In this document: positions 50,366-59,845 of the stretch, piece by piece
Position numbering within the stretch: the first letter of the stretch is position 1
Layout: each line of letters opens with the position of its first letter
Source of the DNA: Falsihalocynthiibacter arcticus
GTDB lineage: Bacteria > Pseudomonadota > Alphaproteobacteria > Rhodobacterales > Rhodobacteraceae
Length of the DNA: 64,000 bases
NCBI RefSeq assembly: GCF_000812665.2
Contig: NZ_CP014327.1
Coordinates: forward strand, 682,001-746,000
Direction of reading: 5' to 3'
The notes under the pieces: generated by a model
What the model saw: the letters and a program-made list of their open reading frames with translations, nothing else
What the model was told of the DNA's origin: nothing
Database searches by the model: none
Made by a program: the position numbers and the translations under genes

Positions 50366-50986
50366 GTGCCAATCCGAGGTTATCGTTACGGCGGCGGGGC
50401 CTCTGGTTCAAAACAACTTGGGCGCGGCAACGTGGCGACCGCTGGCCTTAATTCCACCGTGCCGCTGCTCATGGCTCAACCGACCTACGCGCCGGAAACA
50501 AAGCTCTGGGGAGGGCAATTTGCCCTAGGCTTGGGGTTCGGTTGGGGTAACACCACCACCGACACCGACCTTGCGATCACCGGAATCACAACCGAGTTGA
50601 ACCGCGGCGATTCCGTGACAGGTTTCACCTATCTTTACCCCATCGTCAGCCTTGCTTGGAGCGAGGGTAACAACAACCGGATGACTTATGTCACTGGCGA
50701 TATTCCCACAGGCGATTACGATTCAAGGCGTCTTGCGAATATCGGCATTGGCCATGTCGCGGTCGATATGGGTGGGGGGGGGTATACCTATTTTGACGCA
50801 GCAAAGGGCATCGAGTTTTCCTCCGTCGTGGGCGTCACGTACAACCTTGAAAACAGTGGCACGGGGTATCGGAACAGGATCGACGCACACCTAGACTAGT
50901 CCGCATCACGGTTCCTGAATGAAAACTGGCAAATCGGCCCTGTGGGGTATGTCTATGGCCCGCAAATCGGCTACCCGTTTTGGTAG
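50366..50986 (+). pseudogene. SphA/MetA-type outer membrane protein, decayed
   Basis: A plus-strand frame matches the central part of the phenol MetA-pathway/SphA outer-membrane family (COG4313): PTYAPETKLWGGQFALGLGFG, GFTYLYPIVSLAWSEGNN, PTGDYDSRRLANIGIGH and a GGGYTYFDAAKGIEFSS-like strand. The signal peptide is missing. An in-frame TAG (50897-50899) replaces the Trp of HLDW, after which SASRFLNENWQIGPVGYVYG reads on. About 25 residues are deleted before PQIGYPF and the stop at 50986. It is a relic of a hydrophobic-compound transport porin. Confidence 0.8.
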
Positions 50987-51095
50987 ATATTTTCATGGAT
51001 GCAATACGAAAGAGGAATACACACGAGACGAAATACGAAATTTCACACATTAGGCTATGCGCTGACCTAGGAGAAGTAACACAACGTCGGTTACG

Positions 51096-51314
51096 GTGAG
51101 TATGACAGGGCGTCATCCTGTTCGATCCGACACATTTTCCGTGCTGCCCTCCGAGGACCAAGGCGTCAGGGTACCATGGGAATACACAATCGCGGAATTG
51201 CTCTCGGATTCAGATTACGCCACCGCACTTTACGGCAAATGGCAAATTAATGTCTATGAAATGGCGCAACTACAAGACGATCCAGCGTACATCGTGCCAC
51301 AACTGCCGTTGTAG
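51096..51314 (+). pseudogene. Arylsulfatase fragment with internal deletion
   Basis: MTGRHPVRSDTFSVLPSEDQ and VPWEYTIAELLSDSDYATALYGKWQ correspond to the region after the active-site cysteine of type I sulfatases. The frame then jumps to INVYEMAQLQDDPAYIVPQLP, a much later part of such proteins, and stops at 51314. The N-terminal CxPSR active site and the middle are gone. It is not functional and is adjacent to another relic (50366-50986). Confidence 0.75.
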
Positions 51315-51416
51315 TTTGATCTGGCCCGCGCTTCTTTGAGGAATGGTAGCGCTTTGCATTGTGGCAATTGATGGTAAGACTATCATCAAGCGCTCAACAG
51401 AGAGAAGTATTACCTA

Positions 51417-53191
51417 ATGCCATCTGACCAGACCCTGATTATTGCGATTTTCGCTGTCCTTTTTGTGCTGCTTGTCTGGGGGCGTATCCGCTATGACCTC
51501 GTCGCATTCGGAGCCCTCGTGCTCGCCGCCATTTTAGGGCTGGTGCCGACCGAGGATGTCTTTTCCGGCTTCGGGCATTCGGCTGTCGCCATCATTGCCT
51601 TAGTCCTAATTGTGTCACGCGGCCTTGTTGGGTCGGGAGCCATCGAAAAGCTTGCAGAACGCGTTTTGGACTCCGAACGCCCCCTACCGCTGCATATCGC
51701 AGTTATGGCAGTCGTCGGCGCTGGTTTGTCGGCGGTTATTAACAATGTGGCCGCGCTGGCGCTGTTGATGCCGCTCGACATCGACGCCGCCGCCAAGGCA
51801 AAACGTACGGTCAGTAAGTCGCTGATGCCCCTATCTTTTGCGACTATTCTTGGTGGAATGATAACCCTAATTGGGACGCCGCCAAATATTGTCATCGCCG
51901 CTTACCGCGAGGACGTGCTTGGCGCGCCGTTTGGGATGTTTGATTTTGCCCCTGTCGGCCTGACTGTCGCCATCGCGGGATTGCCTTTGTGTCCCTCATC
52001 GGGTGGCGGTTGCTGCCCAAACGCGAAGGGGCTTTTGAACAAGAAGGCGAGTTCGCCAAGGGCCGCTACATCGCCGAACTGCGCGTCGGCGACAAATCCA
52101 TGGAGACCACGTCTACCGTCGGCGACCTGTACCCGCTCGCGGAAGAACACGATTTGCATATTCTGGGGTTGGTGCGGCGCGGGAAACGCTTGCCCGGGTT
52201 TGCAGCCTCGCAGGAAATACGGGCTGGCGACTTTATTGTCGTTGAGGGGGAAACGAAATCTATTGAAACCTTTCTGGGGAAAAGCGACCTAGAGTTTTCA
52301 GGCTCCGAAAAGCATTCAGGTGGCGTCGCATCGGGCGGCTTGGCCCTCACTGAAGCCATCGTCCCGGAAGGTGCGCGGATTGCGGGACGCACTGCGCGGG
52401 GATTGAAGCTCCTGTACTCCCAATCTGTCACCCTCTTAGGAGTCTCGCGTAATGGGCGCCGTTTTACAGACAGGGTGCGCCTGTTGACGATCAGACCGGG
52501 GGACGTTCTTTTACTTCTCGGCGCACCCGAGCGAAACGCGGCGGCGGCGGCCTTTCTGGGGGTTCTTCCCCTTGAAGGGCGCAAGACCCAAGTCGTTCAA
52601 CGCTCTAAAGCAGGCCTCTCAATTGGGATATTTTTAGCGGCAATTGGCACCGCCGTTTTGGGTTGGGTTGCGATTCCGGTTGCCCTTGCGGCCGCCGTCA
52701 TTGCCTTGGTCGCGATTGGACTCGTGTCGGGCAGCGATGTTTATGATTCCATCGAATGGAAAGTTATTGTTCTTCTGGCCAGCCTTATCCCGCTTGCAGA
52801 AGCGTTTGAAAATTCTGGCGGCGCAGAACTTATCGCTTCACAAATTCTTTCTATAACGGACGGATTCCCCGCTTGGGTCTCGCTTCTTGCACTGATGATT
52901 GTGACCATGACCCTGTCAGATTTCCTGAACAATGTCGCAACAACACTGATCGCCGCCCCGATTGCGATGGGGATGGCTGCGGCAACCAGCACCAATCCAG
53001 ATGCATGGCTTATGACCGTCGCGGTGGCCGCCTCCTGCGCTTTCCTCACCCCGATTGGGCACAAAAACAACACCATCATCCTTGGACCTGGCGGATATCG
53101 GTTTGGCGATTACTGGCGTATGGGCCTCCTGCTTGAGGTGCTGGTTGTGGCAGTTGCCATGCCCACGATCCTGATCGTTTGGCCTCTATAA
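51417..53191 (+). pseudogene. SLC13/DASS-type transporter with RCK_C domains, single-base frameshift
   Basis: Transporter of the divalent anion:Na+ symporter type, with two TrkA-C (RCK_C) modules between membrane halves. The first half (51417-~51980) includes NNVAALALLMPLDIDAAAKA and GGMITLIGTPPNIVIAAYRE. The second half starts SLIGWRLLPKREG and carries LYPLAEEHDLHILGLVRRGKRLPG, two RCK repeats, and the C-terminal SDFLNNVATTLIAAPIAMGM. The frame breaks at GGG 51977-51979. One more G gives AGIAFVSLIGW and a 591-residue protein, the normal length. Ions transported are unknown (sulfate, phosphate or dicarboxylates in relatives). Confidence 0.85.
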
Positions 53192-53214
53192 AGCGTTCCG
53201 GTTTTCGAGTGCCG

Positions 53215-53967
53215 TCACGTGTGGTGTGTCGTCCCCTCGGCATACCTTGTTAGGCGTGCAGCCAGATTGCCCACGGTAATGTGGAGGAGAACCGTCAAAC
53301 AGGCCAGTACAATGAGGCTTGCGAACATCAAGTCGATTTTGGCGCGCCCATTGGCCAGCAACATTAAATAGCCAAGCCCTTTGGAGGCGCCCACCCATTC
53401 GCCAATCACCGCGCCGATCGGGGCATAGACTGCGGCCAGCTTAAGTCCGGTGCCAAGATTCGGCAGCGCGTTTGGAATTTGCACGTACCGCATGAAGTGG
53501 TATTTTCCTGCCCCCATCGAAACCGACAAATCACGGTATCCCCCGTCAATGCGAGTCAGGCCATCATGAAACGCCGTGGTTACGGGGAAGTAAATAATGA
53601 GGATCGCCATGACAATTTTCGATCCCATACCATAGCCAAACCAAAGGGTCAGCAACGGCGCGAGCGCGAAAACGGGTACGGCCTGTGTGAACACCAGCAG
53701 CGGCAGGATCAGCCGCTCTGAGGTTTTTGAAAGCGTTAGCTGGATTGCTGTTAACGCGCCCAACACCGACCCAAGGACAAGACCAAGCAAGACTTCAACA
53801 CTCGTGATCCACGCATTTTCCGCAAGGATAACGCGGCTTTTATAGGCGGCCTTTGCCACGCGCCAAGGGGAGGGCAAAATGTAATGTGGAGCATGTGTAA
53901 GCACCACCGCAGCTTGCCACAAAGCGAGACCAAGCAAGACCGCAAAAAGGATATCACGTCGCCTCAT
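53215..53967 (-). CDS. thiX: Hydroxymethylpyrimidine ABC transporter permease
   Basis: 250-residue inner-membrane permease of the NitT/TauT type with six hydrophobic segments. The coupling-loop motif EGFRDLSVSMGAGKYHF-like (GYRDLSVSMGAGKYHFMRYVQIPNALPNLGTGL) matches the family EAA loop. Last gene of the thi operon; its start overlaps thiZ by 4 bp. With ThiY and ThiZ it imports the thiamin pyrimidine HMP or its formylamino precursor (family and operon inference). Confidence 0.9.
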   Translation of the reverse strand: MRRRDILFAVLLGLALWQAAVVLTHAPHYILPSPWRVAKAAYKSRVILAENAWITSVEVLLGLVLGSVLGALTAIQLTLSKTSERLILPLLVFTQAVPVFALAPLLTLWFGYGMGSKIVMAILIIYFPVTTAFHDGLTRIDGGYRDLSVSMGAGKYHFMRYVQIPNALPNLGTGLKLAAVYAPIGAVIGEWVGASKGLGYLMLLANGRAKIDLMFASLIVLACLTVLLHITVGNLAARLTRYAEGTTHHT

Positions 53968-54689
53968 GCCGGCACTTCGCGCAGATAGGCCAACAGGCGG
54001 CCTTGGCAGGAGAGCGTTTGCGGGTCGTTGATTTCCCGCAATGCGGGCGTATCAGGGGTTGGCCAAACCGTTGCGCTCTGTGCCGACAGGATAATGATCT
54101 GATCGGCCAATCGGGCCGCTTCGGAGGGATCATGTGTGACAAGTAAAATGGTACGATCCGCCATAACTTCCGCGACCAACTCCTGCATATCCGCGCGGGT
54201 TCCGGCATCAAGCGACGAGAATGGTTCGTCTAAAAAGACAATAGGCTGATCTTCCATAAGCGTGCGTGCGAGGGCCGCGCGTTGGCGCATCCCGCCCGAC
54301 AATGATTTCGGTTTCTGCGCGATGTGCTTTGCGAGGCCAACGCGCTCCAAAAGGGCAGTAGCACGGGTATAATCGGGAGTTTCTCCCCGCAAGCGGGCAC
54401 CAATGCAGATATTTTCCAGAACGGACAACCACGGCAATAACAGGTCCGATTGCGCCATATAGCTGATACGTCCAGCAAGACTCAAACCATCCGAGGCCTC
54501 GATTGAGCCGTCAAACTGCCCCCCCGTTTCCAGCCCAAGGATCAGTCGCAATACCGTCGATTTTCCGACACCCGACCGCCCGAGTAGGCACGTCCACTGG
54601 CTTGCGGGCAAGGTGAGGTCAGCATCGAACAACAGTTTCCCATCGATACGGTGCTTCCCCGCGAGGCGTATGCTTGGCGGAGTCGTCAT
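53964..54689 (-). CDS. thiZ: Hydroxymethylpyrimidine ABC transporter ATPase
   Basis: 241-residue ABC ATPase with Walker A LLGRSGVGKSTVL near residue 40, Q-loop, signature LSGGMRQRAALAR and Walker B IVFLDEPFSSLD, H-loop LLVTHD. It energises ThiXY. It overlaps tenA by 4 bp upstream and thiX by 4 bp downstream, so it is translationally coupled within the riboswitch-controlled thi operon. Confidence 0.92.
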   Translation of the reverse strand: MTTPPSIRLAGKHRIDGKLLFDADLTLPASQWTCLLGRSGVGKSTVLRLILGLETGGQFDGSIEASDGLSLAGRISYMAQSDLLLPWLSVLENICIGARLRGETPDYTRATALLERVGLAKHIAQKPKSLSGGMRQRAALARTLMEDQPIVFLDEPFSSLDAGTRADMQELVAEVMADRTILLVTHDPSEAARLADQIIILSAQSATVWPTPDTPALREINDPQTLSCQGRLLAYLREVPA

Positions 54690-55369
54690 TGCGTGTTGAG
54701 GCCCATTTGCCAGAAACCAACCTCAAGGGTCGTGGCCATAGAAAAACGATCCTGCAAGGCATTTACGCGTGGCGACGTTGCGAGATCCCCAATTCGCCGC
54801 GCGACAGCACCATCGATCATGGAACCAACGCTGGCGCAAACCGACTGATATCCGGGGTCGGCATAGGTGTTAATCCAGTCGGCATATGGCGTGTCGGGGG
54901 CTTTACTCTCGGCCAAACGCAGGCCAATTTCGCCATATCCCATAACGCAGGGCGCCAAGGCCGCCATTAAATCAAGGAAATCCCCCTGCAGGCCCGCATC
55001 CAAAACATAGCGCGTATAGGCAAGGTTCTCGACGGCTTCGGTCGCGTTAAATAGCGTGGCTTCGTCAATCCCTTCGGTGGCGCAAACCGACACGTGAAGC
55101 GACATCTCGTGATTAACAAGAGCATCGACCGTCGCGGCGCAAACTTTCATTTCCTCAAGCGCCTCGGATTTGACCACGGCAAGGGACCACGCGCGCGAGA
55201 AATGCACGAGAAACACATAGTCCTGAATGAGGTACTGCACAAACGCTTCGCGCGGCAAAGACCCGTCCCGCAGACCTTCGACAAAGGCGTGGCGGGTATA
55301 ATCCTGCCAAGCCCCCGCTGCCCCCTCGCGCCAAAGCGCGAAGGTTTTGCCATAATCCGGCGCTATCAT
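54686..55369 (-). CDS. tenA: Thiaminase II / aminopyrimidine aminohydrolase TenA
   Basis: 227-residue TenA. Conserved catalytic Cys in ALAPCVMGYGEIG (near 135) and Asp near residue 44 region (FVQYLIQDYVFL) are present. TenA hydrolyses aminomethylpyrimidine from degraded thiamin to HMP, feeding ThiD. Its position between thiY and thiZ supports a pyrimidine-salvage role: import of a degraded pyrimidine and its conversion in the cytoplasm. Four-bp overlaps on both sides. Confidence 0.92.
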   Translation of the reverse strand: MIAPDYGKTFALWREGAAGAWQDYTRHAFVEGLRDGSLPREAFVQYLIQDYVFLVHFSRAWSLAVVKSEALEEMKVCAATVDALVNHEMSLHVSVCATEGIDEATLFNATEAVENLAYTRYVLDAGLQGDFLDLMAALAPCVMGYGEIGLRLAESKAPDTPYADWINTYADPGYQSVCASVGSMIDGAVARRIGDLATSPRVNALQDRFSMATTLEVGFWQMGLNTQ

Positions 55370-56304
55370 TTCGCTGTCACATCGATGGCGATTTTTGAAA
55401 CAGGGTTCTGCGAGGGGATCAGCCCCGCCTCATTCAGGAAAGCTTCAAACGCCGCATAACGGCCCACATCCATCGCCGTTGGGCGCAACGCAAAACGCGG
55501 GAATGTATCGACCCAAGCGCGGGCGTTTAGCTCATCTTGCAACTCGGCAGAGGTGCTCGCGAAAACCTCAAAGCTTTCTTCAGGATGATTGACGATATAC
55601 TGCGTCGCTTTCTCGGTTGCGGCCAAGAAGCGAGCGATCATCTCTTTGTCCATCGTGTCGGGGTTAGCCACATAAATCAGCTCATCATAGGCGGGCAGGC
55701 CCTCTTCTTCGACGAAAAAGCAGTTGCCCTCGACGCCTTCGATTTCCATTTGGTTCAACTCAAAATTCCGATACGCGCCGATGACCGCATCAACTTGCCC
55801 AGACATAAGCGAGGGCGACAACGACCAGTTCACGTTGACCATTTCGACATCATCCAACGTCAATCCGTTGTGGTCCAAAATCGCGCCCATAACCGCTTTT
55901 TCAACACCGCCCACAGAGAAGCCAACCTTCTTGCCTGCGAGGTCCGCTGGCGATTTGATCGGGCCGTCCGCCAACGCAAGGAGGCAGTTCAAAGGCGTCG
56001 CAACGAGCGTGCCAACTCGTTGTAGCGGAAGTCCTTCATGAATGAGGAGATGCAGCTGCGGTTGATAGGATATCGCCAAATCCGCCTTGCCAGCAGCAAC
56101 AAGTTTTGGGGGATCGGACGGGTCGGCTGGAGCAATAATGTTCACCTCCAAATCTTGATCCGCGAAATACCCCATCTCTTGGGCGACAATGATGGGGCCG
56201 TGATCGGGGTTCACAAACCAATCCAGCAACAACGTCATTTGATCTGCGGCCATAATGGGGGTGGCCGCGAGGGTAAATGCGGTGGTTAGGTAGGCTAATT
56301 TCAT
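55366..56304 (-). CDS. thiY: HMP-precursor binding protein ThiY (NMT1/THI5-like)
   Basis: 312-residue periplasmic binding protein. ATG at 56302-56304 begins a Sec signal (FTLAATPIMA/ADQ). The mature N-terminus LLLDWFVNPDHGPIIVAQEMGYF is the NMT1/THI5 signature, and CLLALADGPIKSPADLAGKKVGFSVGG continues it. It binds a formylaminopyrimidine in characterised homologues. The longer frame upstream of 56304 overlaps thiF and has no ribosome site; the chosen start overlaps the thiF stop by 4 bp. Confidence 0.92.
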   Translation of the reverse strand: MKLAYLTTAFTLAATPIMAADQMTLLLDWFVNPDHGPIIVAQEMGYFADQDLEVNIIAPADPSDPPKLVAAGKADLAISYQPQLHLLIHEGLPLQRVGTLVATPLNCLLALADGPIKSPADLAGKKVGFSVGGVEKAVMGAILDHNGLTLDDVEMVNVNWSLSPSLMSGQVDAVIGAYRNFELNQMEIEGVEGNCFFVEEEGLPAYDELIYVANPDTMDKEMIARFLAATEKATQYIVNHPEESFEVFASTSAELQDELNARAWVDTFPRFALRPTAMDVGRYAAFEAFLNEAGLIPSQNPVSKIAIDVTAK

Positions 56305-57296
56305 GTGGTCTGCCTTTCGGTATGTGGCGTGTCGCCCATTGCAATGAGGGAAATTTCTCCGGTCCAATAGGTCCGAAGGTGAGTGGCGGCTTGCCATGCG
56401 CGCAAGCCAGATCGGCAAGTGAAAACTGCGCGCTGGCCCGCGTCTGGTGTGGGATGTTGGCCTGCAAACTCTGCGACATTGAGGCGCTTTGCGGTTTGCG
56501 TGACGGGGATTGGGGCTTCCGTTGCATCGCGCAGTTCTACGACAAAATCAGTAGGGGTAAGGTCAGATGCTGCGATAAAACCAAGGTCGGCCCTTGGCTC
56601 TGGGGCGCTATCAAATCGGAAGCCACCCGTACGGAAATTTTGCATATCAAAGCTTAGGAGTTGGCCAAGAGGAGACGGAGATTGTCCAGTAAGATAGCTT
56701 ATGGCCATCTGTGCTTGTGCGGCGCCGATCATGCCAACGACGGGCCCCATGACGCCTGCGGTTGCGCAGGTTGCTGCGCGGTCTGGCAGGTCGGGGAATA
56801 CTGCCCGCAAGGATGGCGCGGTGCCGCAAAACCCCGCCACATATCCCGCGAAGCCAAGAACTGAGGCGCTGATCAAAGGAACCCCAGTCGCGTGGCAAAA
56901 ATCGGAAAGCGTGTAGCTTGCGGCGAAACTATCCGCGCAATCCAAAACAAGGGTGCTCTGCGCGACAAGGTGCTGCGCATTTGCGGGGGTGAGCGCGGAG
57001 GTAACGCAACTAATTTCGCAATCGGCATTCAGGCGGTGAAGGGTCTCTTCGGCCACTTTTGCCTTTAATAGACCAACATCCTCTTCTCGAAAGAGCGTTT
57101 GTCTGTGAAGATTGGACAGCGAGACAACATCGCTGTCAACAAGAGTGAGGTACCCAATGCCGGCCCCCACCAAATACTGAAGCACAGGCGCACCAAGTCC
57201 GCCGACGCCTACAACCAGCACCCGCGCTGCTCGTAAGGCGGCCTGTCCAGCCTCGCCAATTTCGGGAAGGGTGGTCTGGCGCGCGTATCTGCTCAT
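56301..57296 (-). CDS. thiF: ThiF/MoeB-type adenylyltransferase with C-terminal rhodanese-like domain
   Basis: 331 residues. The E1-like adenylation domain (1-~230) has GVGGLGAPVLQYLVGAG, the D-x-V-x-x-S-N-L-H-R-Q segment SDVVSLSNLHRQ, and the possible thioester Cys in AATCATAGVMGP. The Zn-binding CxxC pairs of MoeB/ThiF are not seen. The C-terminal ~100 residues form a rhodanese-like module with CRSGLRA. It activates the ThiS C-terminus with ATP for sulfur transfer. The start at 57296 is fixed by ATGA overlap with the thiE stop. Both adenylation and sulfur donation could be in one protein. Confidence 0.9.
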   Translation of the reverse strand: MSRYARQTTLPEIGEAGQAALRAARVLVVGVGGLGAPVLQYLVGAGIGYLTLVDSDVVSLSNLHRQTLFREEDVGLLKAKVAEETLHRLNADCEISCVTSALTPANAQHLVAQSTLVLDCADSFAASYTLSDFCHATGVPLISASVLGFAGYVAGFCGTAPSLRAVFPDLPDRAATCATAGVMGPVVGMIGAAQAQMAISYLTGQSPSPLGQLLSFDMQNFRTGGFRFDSAPEPRADLGFIAASDLTPTDFVVELRDATEAPIPVTQTAKRLNVAEFAGQHPTPDAGQRAVFTCRSGLRAWQAATHLRTYWTGEISLIAMGDTPHTERQTT

Positions 57297-57889
57297 CGTG
57301 TTGCCGCCAACCAAGCGCGGACGCGGTCATCGGGACTGTCATTCAAGGTAATGTCGGTGACGGCGGCCACAACATCCGCGCCAGCCTCAAAGGCCCCCGC
57401 CGCGCGGTCGATGCGCATTCCGCCAATCGCAATCAGGGGCGTATCCCCAATCAAGTTGCGCCACGTCGTTAGTTTCTCGATGCCCTGTTCATGCCATTTC
57501 ATTTTCTTGAGGATGGTCGGATAGATGGGCCCAAGGGCGATGTAATCTGGTCGCGACTCGAGGGCTCGGGCGAGTTCCGTTTTGTCGTGGGTGCTGATCC
57601 CGAGGCGGATTTTGGCCGCTTGAATGGCCACGATATCCGCGTCTTCGAGGTCCTCCTGCCCCAGATGGATATAATCACACCCCGCATCAATCGCGAGGCG
57701 CCAATGATCGTTGATGACCAGTGTGCAACCATGATCCGCACAGACGGATTTCGCCCGCCTGATATGGGCGCGAAGGTGGTCTGCACTTGCATCCTTCATT
57801 CGCAATTGCACCAGTTTGATTCCCAATGGGACGAGGCGTTCGAGCCAATCCGCGCTGTCAAAAATGGGGTAAAATCGATCTAGTTTCAT
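57293..57889 (-). CDS. thiE: Thiamin phosphate synthase ThiE
   Basis: 198-residue TIM-barrel enzyme joining HMP-PP and carboxythiazole phosphate to give thiamin phosphate. Family landmarks: [17 protein letters not shown], then [53 protein letters not shown] and PLIAIGGM, with the phosphate loop. Slightly short but complete. It overlaps thiF (4 bp) and thiG (4 bp). Confidence 0.92.
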   Translation of the reverse strand: MKLDRFYPIFDSADWLERLVPLGIKLVQLRMKDASADHLRAHIRRAKSVCADHGCTLVINDHWRLAIDAGCDYIHLGQEDLEDADIVAIQAAKIRLGISTHDKTELARALESRPDYIALGPIYPTILKKMKWHEQGIEKLTTWRNLIGDTPLIAIGGMRIDRAAGAFEAGADVVAAVTDITLNDSPDDRVRAWLAATR

Positions 57890-58659
57890 TCGAGAAACGC
57901 CTTTCCGATAACGGGGGTCGAGGGCGCAGCCATATCGCGCGGCTCCATCGGGTCGGCAATCGCCGCAAGCTGACCGGCGCGTATTGCGGTGGCGAATGCT
58001 TCGGCCATGGCGGCGGGGTCGCCCGCTTTTGCAACGGCCGTGTTTAAGAGCACAGCATCAAACCCAAGCTCCATTGCGCGTGCCGCTTGGGAAGGCAGGC
58101 CAAGCCCCGCATCGATCACCAAGGGCACATCCGGAAAATGGGCTCGCATCGCCCGTAATCCAAAAATATTATTCAACCCCAAGCCCGACCCAATCGGCGC
58201 GCCCCAAGGCATCAAAACCTCGCAGCCCGCATGGAGCAACCTATCCGCGACGACCAAATCTTCGGTGGTGTAGGGGAAAACCTGAAAGCCGTCCTCGCTA
58301 AGAATACGGGCAGCTTCGACCAGCCCGAAAACATCGGGTTGCAGCGTGTCCTCCTCGCCAATCACCTCAAGTTTGATCCATTTCGTGTCGAAAACTTCGC
58401 GAGCCATATGGGCGGTCGTGACGGCCTCTTTGACGCTATGACAGCCCGCGGTGTTGGGGAGGATATGCACGCCAAGGTCGCGGATCAGGTGCCAGAAATC
58501 CTGCCCCGCCCGATCCTGCCCACTCTCGCGGCGCAGCGAAACCGTCGCGACACTCGCCCCACTCCGCTTAAACGCATCTGCCAAGATCGCAGGGGACGGA
58601 TATTGCGCGGAGCCCAGCATGAAACCATTGGCAAGGGTCGTGCCATAAAAATCACGCAT
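57886..58659 (-). CDS. thiG: Thiazole synthase ThiG
   Basis: 257-residue thiazole synthase. The Schiff-base Lys lies in [10 protein letters not shown] near residue 96; [31 protein letters not shown] and [21 protein letters not shown] match the phosphate and DXP-binding regions. It builds the thiazole from deoxyxylulose phosphate, ThiS thiocarboxylate and dehydroglycine from ThiO. Three bp after thiS; 4-bp overlap with thiE. Confidence 0.94.
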   Translation of the reverse strand: MRDFYGTTLANGFMLGSAQYPSPAILADAFKRSGASVATVSLRRESGQDRAGQDFWHLIRDLGVHILPNTAGCHSVKEAVTTAHMAREVFDTKWIKLEVIGEEDTLQPDVFGLVEAARILSEDGFQVFPYTTEDLVVADRLLHAGCEVLMPWGAPIGSGLGLNNIFGLRAMRAHFPDVPLVIDAGLGLPSQAARAMELGFDAVLLNTAVAKAGDPAAMAEAFATAIRAGQLAAIADPMEPRDMAAPSTPVIGKAFLE

Positions 58660-58662
58660 CCT

Positions 58663-58860
58663 TTATCCCCCCTGCATCGGGGCAAGGACTTCGATCCTAT
58701 CACCGTCGGACATCACGAAATCGGCTCGCGCGGTCGCGGGAACAAATTGGCCGTTCACGGCAGTTGCAACTTTGGCTTCCCCGAACCCTCGGGCCACGAG
58801 TAAGTCAGCCAATGTGTCGATCTGAACGTCCACGGGCTCGCCATTAATTTGCAGTATCAT
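58663..58860 (-). CDS. thiS: Sulfur carrier protein ThiS
   Basis: 65-residue ubiquitin-like carrier ending in the required Gly-Gly (APMQGG). The beta-grasp pattern MILQINGEPVDVQIDTLADLL and DGDRIEVLAPMQGG is complete. It becomes a C-terminal thiocarboxylate through ThiF and donates sulfur to ThiG. Its start overlaps the thiO end by 17 bp. Confidence 0.93.
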   Translation of the reverse strand: MILQINGEPVDVQIDTLADLLVARGFGEAKVATAVNGQFVPATARADFVMSDGDRIEVLAPMQGG

Positions 58861-59845
58861 CCATCACCTCCGGCTGTTTGTTATCAAAGATTAATTCCGC
58901 CACCATGCGCGCCAACGCGGGAGCCAATAGGAACCCATGCCGATAGAGACCGTTGGCGCGGATAAGGTTTCCATCGCGGCGAATGCGCAGCAGGTTGTCG
59001 GGAAATGCGGGGCGACTATCAACGCCAATTTCCAACACCTCGGCCTCGCCAAAAGCGGGCGTCAGAGCATAGGCTGCGCTCAGCAGTTCGAGCAGCGCGC
59101 GGGCGGTGACGTGCTTGCCTGCGCGGCCTTCAATCATCGTCGCGCCCAGCATGAAAACGCCGTCGCCGCGCGGTACAATATAAAGCGGGACGCGTGGGTG
59201 CAGAAGGCGGATGGGGCGGCTTAAGGTGACTTCGGGGCAGGAGAGCACAAGCATCTCGCCTTTCACTCCGCGTAGATCAGCGATCTGATCGCGGGCCTGA
59301 AACCCTCGACAATCAATGGTTAGGCCTCGCTGGGCAAAATCCTCGGGGTCGGCTTCGGCCTGCTCAAACACCGCGCCATCCGCCACCAGACTTGCCTGCA
59401 ATCGCGCCAAAGTTTCGCGAGGAGCCAGATGCGCCTCGCTTTCGAAGTAAAGCCCTTTGGTGAAACGGTCGGCCAAATCAGGCTCTAACGTGGAGATTTC
59501 GTCCGAAGTGACCTCTCGAAAGTTGGTCGTGCGTCGTGCAAATCGAGTCAGGTCCGCTTTGTCGCGCGTCAGTGAAACCACGAGAGAGCCGTTGCGATGT
59601 ACGGTCTGCGTTTTCGCTTCCCACCAGTTGGCGGCCTCTTGGCCAAGTCGGATCACGGGCTCTTCGGCGCTTTCACCCTCGCAAAATGGGGCAAGCATCC
59701 CGCCCGCCCACCATGAGCAAGCCTGTGGCCCCGGGGTGGCGTGGCGATCAATAACCGTGACATGGGCGCCGCGATCCAACAAGGCGCGCGCCACACACAG
59801 GCCCGCGACGCCCGCGCCGATGATTGTGATTTCATGCATTACCAT
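58844..59845 (-). CDS. thiO: Glycine oxidase ThiO
   Basis: 333-residue FAD oxidase with the N-terminal nucleotide motif ITIIGAGVAGLCVARALLDRG and a C-terminal NGLYRHGFLLAPALARMVAEL loop that binds FAD and substrate in ThiO. It oxidises glycine to dehydroglycine for the thiazole. ATG 59845 or ATG 59839 could start it. Its presence replaces ThiH (anaerobic) or tyrosine-based routes, so this is an aerobic type pathway. It overlaps the thiD end. Confidence 0.92.
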   Translation of the reverse strand: MVMHEITIIGAGVAGLCVARALLDRGAHVTVIDRHATPGPQACSWWAGGMLAPFCEGESAEEPVIRLGQEAANWWEAKTQTVHRNGSLVVSLTRDKADLTRFARRTTNFREVTSDEISTLEPDLADRFTKGLYFESEAHLAPRETLARLQASLVADGAVFEQAEADPEDFAQRGLTIDCRGFQARDQIADLRGVKGEMLVLSCPEVTLSRPIRLLHPRVPLYIVPRGDGVFMLGATMIEGRAGKHVTARALLELLSAAYALTPAFGEAEVLEIGVDSRPAFPDNLLRIRRDGNLIRANGLYRHGFLLAPALARMVAELIFDNKQPEVMDDTAN

